Positions 57,936 to 64,000 of a DNA stretch of 64,000 nucleotides are shown piece by piece. Within the stretch, counting starts at the first letter, position 1. The number at the start of each line of letters is the position of its first letter. The notes below the pieces were generated by a model. The model had not been told where the DNA came from. It did not search any database and was given only the letters and a program-made list of their open reading frames with translations. The translations under genes and the position numbers were made by a program. Origin of the DNA: Microglena sp. YARC (Eukaryota; Chlorophyta; Chlorophyceae; Chlamydomonadales; Chlamydomonadaceae); contig CM039465.1 in assembly GCA_022414725.1 (NCBI GenBank), forward strand, positions 2,650,039 through 2,714,038. Reading direction: 5' to 3'.

Positions 57936-59700
57936 ACAATGATGGACAGTTAGTTATTATACAAGTATAGGAAAGAGGATGACAAACAAGTGTATTTTTG
58001 GCTGGAGGAATGCTTACTTACGTCTCAAACTAAAGTACTGCTGAAGTACGGCTAACCTGAAGTACTTCCAAAAATATGTGGTGTAGCGTAGGGTTTCAAG
58101 TAGGGTGTCGTTGTTGGTACAACATTTTCAATTCTCATGACGATGTATATTGCGCATATTATGGAAATATCGTAATATTCGTACAATGTCAGATCTCATT
58201 ATCGTGATGTATATAACGGATTATATCGTACGATACACTTTATTTTTGCAGGGGACGTTGCTGTGCAGATGCAAGTTTAATGTTCCTTTCAATCCTTTTT
58301 GTACATTAAAGTTAATCCAGGCGCTTTGTAGAACCACCCACACTCTGCGTAAGAATGTGGTGGTCAGTGTGTCATCTGTTGGACTCAAAGAAAACAAACC
58401 CCCATGCAGTGTACATATGTTAAGGTTCTGGCATGTCATATGATGTGGATCTAAGGCGAGTATGATTTCGTATGATCATACCAGCTGCATCATGTGATAT
58501 TGTATATAAATGGTAACTATAGCCTTTAGTCAGCCTACCGGAAGTGACGTAATATGGGGAAGCAGCCCAGGTTGTGTTATAGATTGAGCTTGGTCTCTTT
58601 TTGTTAAGGCAAGCACACAGCACCTGCGTGTTCTCGCTTACCTTGCCTGTCTGCTGCGTGCTGGCTTGTATTTTTATGTACATATCTTTTCTGCTGAAAG
58701 TTCACTCACACTGTAAGCCTAAATAGTGCTTGGCTGCCTTCAAATTTCATAAGGTGTGCGAAAAAGTTTGTAGAATGCCTCCTGGGCTGATTCTACCCAT
58801 ACATGGTTTACTTGGGTGAATATCAAAAACGGGATTATGAGGTGTGAGGTTGAGGGGGGCAGCCCGTTCGCTTGCACTGGGGCCACCCACCATGCTTATG
58901 CACACAAAGGGTAAACAAACTGACTAAATGACTTTGTTTTGGTGAAAGTTATTCATTAGTGAATGAGTTCACATGAACGATGATGATTACGACATCGATG
59001 AGCCTTATTGAACTTGGTTGCATAGCTTCCGCCAGCAACCCTTATGGTGGTGATGGCATTGGCGAAAGCACATGGTATGAGATGGGAACTAAAACTTCTG
59101 GCTTTGCGCAAATGTGTATTGCAACTTCTAACTTGCCACTCACATCATCTGAGAGTAATTAGCAGCTAGCAATAATATTCAACAGTTCTCGGGGTATTCA
59201 AAATATCATTCTTCACAGAAACCAAAGCATATCGTGCAACGTGTGAATTCAAAATTTACGATCTCCAATGTCCACATAATCTGGGTGGACGACAGAGAAT
59301 TATAAGACCAATAACCTAAGATTTAAAGCAGAGAAACCTCAGTATATGTTCAAGTTTACTTCAAAAGGCTACGTTGTCAGGAGCCCAATATATGTCTCAT
59401 GAGTCATAAGTCATGACTGCATGAATCATGCGCTTGGGCGCGCAGGGCTTTTGTTTTGTTCCTCTAGGTTCTCCTTACCGTAGTGTACACGTTGTTAGTC
59501 GTTGGCATCCTATGGTGAATCATTCTACAGTATGCTGGATTACTGGTCGGTGTTTTCGTATGTTTCCCCCCAAAGAAGTACGGCATCTGCGTTTACAACG
59601 AAACAGAGTTTGTTGACTTAACAGACCTTCACAAATATGTGTTTGAGACAGGGCTCACAGGAGTGACACAAGCTGCTAGCTGGTAGCCTCAAAAAACCTG
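57936..59700. other. Unique sequence, no gene recognised
   Basis: Open frames up to 97 codons (58,150-58,443 plus) lack family features or convincing splice context. AT-rich stretches near 58,130-58,250 and a short direct repeat of AAGTACTGCTGAAGTACGGC type near 58,032 are the only structures I noticed. Confidence 0.5.
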
Positions 59701-59710
59701 AGGAGGGCTG

Positions 59711-59711
<1 letters not shown>

Positions 59712-59741
<30 letters not shown>

Positions 59742-59751
59742 ATTAAATAGA
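59712..59751. repeat. 40-base C homopolymer
   Basis: Uninterrupted C run of about 40; its true length is unreliable in any assembly. Confidence 0.9.
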
Positions 59752-60100
59752 AATACCCATTAAAAAAAACTTAGATATGGATTCGAGGGGTTTACAATAT
59801 GGAGAATACAATGGCGTTTGCAGTGCAGGGATCGCGTGATAGACAGCAACCAGTTCTGCCCTTGCCCCCCAGCTTGTCCGAGTACCTAAGTCACCATTTG
59901 CCGTCGCTGGACTGCTGGAGGTGGCTATAAAAATGTATACAAATATGTACAATTCAGACCCAGCACAGACACTCCAATACCGGTACGCAATTAAAAGACA
60001 AGACGGTACACATGGTATGTTTTTTATAATGATCCAGCATTCCAGCGACAGTTCAGCTACACTGCCCCTTGTGGTCTGTCAGGTCACTGCCCCTTCAGGT

Positions 60101-60310
60101 CTATCTGTCTGGCTTCAGCTGCTTGACAAGCTTCCCCATATACTCCAACTCCTTGGTCTGTAGCTCCCACATACCAGTTGGCGCCACCTCATGACCATGC
60201 TTTCTCTTCCAGTGGGTAGCCATGCCGTACTTCCAGATCTACTTAGCACACTAGGGGTACTCGAGTGGGGTGTTGGTGTACTTTAATCCATCCTTGGTAT
60301 TGGGGGGCTG
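60101..60310 (-). pseudogene. Degenerate coding fragment WKYGMATHWKRKHGHEV
   Basis: On the minus strand 60,101-60,238 reads I-W-K-Y-G-M-A-T-H-W-K-R-K-H-G-H-E-V, then A-P-T-G-M-W-E-L-Q-T-K-E-L-E-Y-M-G-K-L-V-K-Q-L-K-P-D-R and a TAG. The charged, low-repetition composition looks like real protein. Upstream in the same frame K-Y-T-N-T-P-L-E-Y-P is followed by two stops (one at 60,239-60,241), so it is broken. It may be a transposon relic; family not recognised. Confidence 0.4.
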
Positions 60311-61195
60311 GCTCCACAATCCGATTTATCACCCGCTGGGTGCCCACGTTTGCTGGCGCCATTGGACATTGGACGGACCAGCATCAGCATCATTTGGCGT
60401 ACAGAAGGCAGAAAAAAGGAAAGAAAGGGAATGCTGGGGGGCGCCGAAAAGGGAAAGAACAAGGAACTGAAGAACGGAGGCGTTTCGATTCGGTTGGCGT
60501 CAGTTTGTGTGTGGGGTAGGGGCTGTATGTGTGTGTGGGGGGGGTGGGGTAGATACTTGTTGCACGAGGTCCAAAGTGGTTCCAATGGACTGCTCTTGCC
60601 AAGGCCTACTCGCGGGTGGTCTCAGAATTTTATTTGGAGACCTGAGTAAAAAGTGAGCAAAAAACAAAATGAGGGCTGATCCCCCTCCTCCCCCCCACAC
60701 AACAACAACAACTACAAGAAAATGAGGTGCTCAGAAAAATGAAAAATGCTCACAAATCGCAAATATTCATGTCATGTACCGGTATGTCCTAGGCTAGGAA
60801 TAATCGATTGGCTTGACTTCACTTTTGGCAGAACATAATACCTCCTGTTTGAGACGAGAAACAACGTTAAGGACAACCCTGATGAGCAGGCCCCACTTGC
60901 TGATCGAGTGGCCAACTGGCCATGGCCACCTGTCCAGCTCTGACTGCCTGGCAGAGTGGCAGCTCTGATCCAGGTTGGGTTTACCCTCTCCTTGAGGAAG
61001 CTACATTTTACCGCCCCCCACTCTCCCGCGCCCACGGGCGCGGCTGTTTGCCGGTTTCACCAACCCAGATGTTGTGGAGCAGCGGCAGAGCAGCGGGGTG
61101 TTGTTCCCGGTTGTTTCCTCTGCTGTGGAGCTGGGTCGAGCGGGGTCGAGCGGGCTGGTGTTGGGTCAACAATGACCTGTCGATGACAACGTAAT
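60311..61195. other. Unique sequence, possible upstream region of the 61.2-kb frame
   Basis: Contains GAGGGCTGATCCCCC at about 60,671, matching GAGGGCTGACCCCC at 59,703, on either side of about 1 kb that includes the degenerate fragment. GC-rich at 61,010-61,170. No confident gene. Confidence 0.45.
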
Positions 61196-61651
61196 GTGAT
61201 GAAATGGCTCGACCAACTATTGCCGTACTCACATATAAAACAAGGAATAATTAAACGCAAGCGCCAGCAAGCGCGCAAATTGGACGAGTTCCACAACCCG
61301 TGCATCAAGCAATTCGCCATTCTTTTTCTCTGTTCCAAGTTCTCAGCTATCCGTGACCGAGCCTGTGATCACATCACCCTTGCCCCCGCCTCTTCCTGCG
61401 CTCTTCGAGCTGGCTGCGACCCTCAGCAAATCGCCGCGCTGGAACTCCCACAACTAGAGAGAACCACGGAGACATGTATCGCTACTGTAACAGCTCCACG
61501 GCTACCCGACGTTCCTTCAACTAGCTGTCGCTCTGGGCACTTTATTTTAGCGCAGCTATTAATTTCCTTCACGTCGATGGAAGCTGCTGACGCAGCAGAC
61601 TCCACCTCGGCTAAGCTATTAACTCCCCAAACGTGGATGGAAGCTACCTAG
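61196..61651 (+). CDS. Upstream open frame, same frame as the next; possible 5' part
   Basis: 152 codons open from a GTG at 61,196 to the TAG in the 60-bp repeat, in the same frame as the following 190-codon frame. Contains K-Q-G-I-I-K-R-K-R-Q-Q-A-R-K-L-D-E and later mixed sequence with C-D-H-I-T-L-A-P-A. No domain recognised. It could be the interrupted 5' part of the next gene, its leader, or chance. Confidence 0.35.
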   Translation: MMKWLDQLLPYSHIKQGIIKRKRQQARKLDEFHNPCIKQFAILFLCSKFSAIRDRACDHITLAPASSCALRAGCDPQQIAALELPQLERTTETCIATVTAPRLPDVPSTSCRSGHFILAQLLISFTSMEAADAADSTSAKLLTPQTWMEAT

Positions 61652-61699
61652 ACAGGAGACTCCACCTCAGCTTAGCATTTAATTTCCTTCACGTCGATG
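61560..61699 (+). repeat. 60-bp tandem repeat, 2.3 copies
   Basis: ACGTCGATGGAA or ACGTGGATGGAA recurs at 61,571, 61,631 and 61,691, exactly 60 bp apart, each with an ATG. As 60 is 20 codons, the three ATGs share one frame. The second copy carries TAG at 61,649-61,651 and 61,673-61,675 where the first has sense codons. Confidence 0.9.
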
Positions 61700-62266
61700 G
61701 AACATACCAAAGTCGACCATTCCAAGCACTTCCTCCCTGCCGAATTGGAGCCTTTGTCACCAGTTGCGTACGAGCCGCGTCCAGTCGCCACCCGCATTCC
61801 GCAATCGATTAGCTCATCTAACCTGCCCAGGCCCAATGGGACTGGGGTGGGCCCCTCCCAATTCTGCCCAGGCTTTTTCCCAGGCTCTGAGCTCCCAGCG
61901 CATCAAAGTTCAGACGGCTACAGCCATGGCAGCTCCTCAGAGTGTTTGGTCTCCACCCTGGACCTTCCAGCCAATTCTGCCACCCTCCCTTCCAACCCAT
62001 CCTCCCCCAGGGAGGCACCCGAACTCTGTGCGGTCTCAGTAGGCAACAGCTTCAACCTCAGCCAATCAGCATCCCTCCCACAAATAAATGGTGGAGTGTC
62101 TGCTCCAGAATTTCCCTCGGACTTCATGAAGGGGGTTGGATTATCGGTGTACCAGAACAGCTCAGACACCAGTAGCAACTGGAACGCCTATGTGACTAAG
62201 AAGAAGCTCTTTGGGCAGACAAAGTACAAAGATGCTTGGGAGAAGAGTAGCGATTTCTGGAACTAG
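61697..62266 (+). CDS. Hypothetical protein, 189 aa (or last exon)
   Basis: The longest non-repetitive frame in the window, from ATG 61,697 to TAG 62,264. Ser/Pro-rich and low in charge for the first 140 residues (P-N-G-T-G-V-G-P-S-Q-F-C-P-G-F-F-P-G-S-E-L-P; S-N-P-S-S-P-R-E-A-P), it ends in a charged, aromatic tail: N-W-N-A-Y-V-T-K-K-K-L-F-G-Q-T-K-Y-K-D-A-W. No signal peptide or membrane segment. The start is simply the first ATG after the stops in the 60-bp repeat. The stop codon overlaps GTAAGT, so the frame may instead continue through a donor. Family not recognised; the other strand and frames are also fairly open here. Confidence 0.55.
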   Translation: MEHTKVDHSKHFLPAELEPLSPVAYEPRPVATRIPQSISSSNLPRPNGTGVGPSQFCPGFFPGSELPAHQSSDGYSHGSSSECLVSTLDLPANSATLPSNPSSPREAPELCAVSVGNSFNLSQSASLPQINGGVSAPEFPSDFMKGVGLSVYQNSSDTSSNWNAYVTKKKLFGQTKYKDAWEKSSDFWN

Positions 62267-62278
62267 TAAGTGTCCCAA

Positions 62279-62345
62279 AACTCAACTCAACACAGCTCAA
62301 CTCGACTCAACTCAACACAGCTCAACTCAACTCAACTCAACTGGT
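62279..62345. repeat. CTCAA pentanucleotide repeat
   Basis: CTCAACTCAACACAGCTCAA-type units, about 13 copies of a 5-bp unit, directly after the preceding open frame. Confidence 0.92.
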
Positions 62346-62370
62346 ATCACAGCATCCATGCATCCATGCA

Positions 62371-62489
62371 GGTGTGTGTGTGTGTGTGTGTGTAGGGCAG
62401 GTAGGTGCTGGAGGAATGTGTGTGTGTGTGTGGTGGTGGTGGTGGGGAGTGGCGGTGGCTGTGGGGGTGGGGGTGGGGGTGTAGTTGCT

Positions 62490-62543
<54 letters not shown>

Positions 62544-62785
62544 GGGGGGGGGGCGTGCTGGGTTGTGTGTGTTTGTGGGGAGGGAGTGTGTGGTGTGTGT
62601 GTGGTATGTGGTATGTAGTGTGGGAGTGAGTGGGTGGGCGGGTGCTGGTGTGTGTGTATGTGTGTGTGTGAGGGGGTGGGGGGGCGTGTGAATTGACTTG
62701 GCTCTTGGATGATCTGTGTGTGTGTGGTGGTGGGGGGAGGTGTGTGTGTGGTGGTGGTGGTGGTGGTGGTGGTGGGGGGGGGGGC
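62371..62785. repeat. TG/GGT/G-rich microsatellites
   Basis: (TG)n, GGT and GGGGGT runs, with a pure TG tract at about 62,490-62,540 and a G run after it. Cys/Val/Gly and His/Thr/Pro frames are artefacts. Confidence 0.95.
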
Positions 62786-62818
62786 ATGCAGCCCATGCAC
62801 ACTTCGGATGTAAGGATT

Positions 62819-63482
62819 TCAGCACCACACCCATGCATGCATTCTAAGCTTGTGTCACAACAGCACCACACCCATGCATGCATTCTAAGCTTGTGAAACA
62901 ACAGCACCACACCCATGCATGCATTCTAAGCTTGTGTCACAACAGCACCAAACCCATGCATGCATTCTAAGCTTGTGTCACAACAGCACCACACACATGC
63001 ATGCATTCTAAGCTTGTGTCACAACAGCACCAAACCCATGCATGCATTCTAAGCTTGTGTCACAATAGCACCACACCCATGCATGCATTCTAAGCTTGTG
63101 TCACAACAGCACCACACCCATGCATGCATTCTAAGCTTGTGACACAACAGCACCACACCCATGCATGCATTCTAAGCTTGTGTCACAACAGCACCACACC
63201 CATGCATGCATTCTTAGCTTGTGTCACAACAGCACCACACCCATGCATGCATTCTAAGCTTGTGTCACAACAGCACCACACCCATGCATGCATTCTAAGC
63301 TTGTGTCACAACAGCACCACACCCATGCATGCGTTCTAAGCTTGTGTCACAACAGCACCACACCCATGCATGCATTCTAAGCTTGTGTCACAACAGCACC
63401 ACACCCATGCATGCATTCAAGCTTGTGTCACAACAGCACCACACCCATGCATGCGTTCTAAGCTTGTGTCACAACAGCACCT
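62819..63482. repeat. 41-bp minisatellite, about 16 copies
   Basis: CACCACACCCATGCATGCAT, TCTAAGCTTGTG and TCACAACAG recur every 41 bp with single-base variants (GTGAAACAAC, GCGTTC, ACACACATG). TCACAACAG is acceptor-like on plus. Diverged units continue to about 63,640. Confidence 0.95.
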
Positions 63483-63676
63483 AACCCATGCATCCATGCA
63501 TGCTGGCAATGCATACTTCGGTTACTAGGAGGTTACTGCACCCATGCATCCATGTATGCAGCCCGTGCTAATTTTGGGTGCAAGGAGTGTACCACACCCA
63601 TTCCTGATTCTAAGCTTGTGTCACAAAAGCATCACACCCATGCATGCCGGCCATCTTGAAGGAAACCTCCTGTTTT

Positions 63677-63900
63677 CATGTACCGTACATACTGGAGAAT
63701 GGTAGCACTGTCCAGGTAAAGTAGCAGCATGTTCTCTACTGCCGCAAGATGGGATCGACCTTCTTCGTACTTGAAATCGAGAATTTTGGCCTGGAAATCC
63801 GAGAATTCTCGACAATTTCTCAACAATTCTTGACGAAGTACGAAACGTTTGTCCAGTTCATCCCCTGAATTGCTATAATACCACGCCTCACTAGGAGTTT
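63677..63900 (+). mobile_element. SINE-like copy 6, tail disrupted by a palindromic segment
   Basis: GGTAGCACTGTCCAGGTAAA (63,700) matches the body of copies 2 and 4, and ATACCACGCCTCACTAGGAG (63,876) matches their tail. About 100 bp between them is foreign and holds TTCGTACTT (63,764-63,772) with its inverse AAGTACGAA (63,836-63,844) and the perfect palindrome CGAGAATTCTCG (63,800-63,811). GTACCGTACATACTGGAGAA at about 63,680 recurs (one mismatch) at 63,980 as the window ends. Confidence 0.6.
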
Positions 63901-64000
63901 GATATAGAGTTTGTACTAAAATTGAAAACTAGAGCAAGCTGCCTCAGGACGTGAGATTGAATGAACTGTTCCGCTTGCATGCACCGTACATACTGGAGAA

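Overview
This is a repeat-dominated stretch of a nuclear eukaryotic genome with small exons in large introns. A chlorophyte green alga of the Chlamydomonadales type is my best guess. The main coding signal is a minus-strand exostosin (GT47)-like gene with EGF-like Cys modules, an architecture I know from that group. tRNA-derived SINE-like elements, TTTAGGG-like interstitial tracts and a TGTAA signal behind a putative terminal exon also fit. Moderate GC and extreme microsatellite content suggest a Dunaliella-like genome more than Chlamydomonas or Volvox; the species is inference. No prokaryotic feature, rRNA or functional tRNA was found.

Layout. 1-21,350: satellite of 72-bp units. 21,340-22,925: CCA-rich block and three SINE-like copies. 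22,925-27,832: array of 118-bp units. 27,833-43,111: recognisable exons of the exostosin-like gene (minus strand, 5' end to the right), separated by TG/TTA/TTG microsatellites and minisatellites. 43,380-51,656: array of 134-bp units that decays into noise at an assembly gap (51,657-52,656, 1000 N). 52,657-57,770: fragments of a probable plus-strand gene. 57,936-61,190: mostly unique sequence without a clear gene. 61,196-62,266: a plus-strand reading frame. 62,280-64,000: minisatellites and a disrupted SINE-like copy.

Central observation. Most tandem arrays between 22.9 and 51.6 kb contain pieces of the exostosin-like gene's own exons with their splice sites. Walking the minus strand I can join seven exons whose phases mostly match: 40,677-40,755 (Cys-rich), 39,258-39,360 (EGF-like), 37,669-37,834 (YIYVYDLP), 35,527-35,589 (NIETAMHEMMLSSPHR), one exon not found, 32,135-32,182 (GWADFPWFHAP), 30,791-30,882 (EVKEWMESNHPWWNRHQ) and 27,833-27,868 (GRDHIWLAVHDE). 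Beside six of these sits a tandem or partial duplication of that exon or of one of its boundaries. Donor-side copies lie downstream in the following intron and acceptor-side copies upstream in the preceding intron, with one intact exon at the edge. The 134-bp array consists of about 60 units, each with a 77-bp open segment between an acceptor and a GTGAGT donor plus about 57 bp of intron-like sequence. The plus-strand gene at 55.7-57.7 kb shows the same habit. The window therefore looks like exon-boundary-seeded satellite formation inside intron-rich genes.

Limits. The 5' end, the exon carrying the usual D-P-E-E-A-D-F-F-Y-V-P stretch and everything after GRDHIW are not visible. Indel noise in parts of the 72-bp satellite and on both sides of the gap looks like unpolished long-read sequence, so reading frames there are unreliable.
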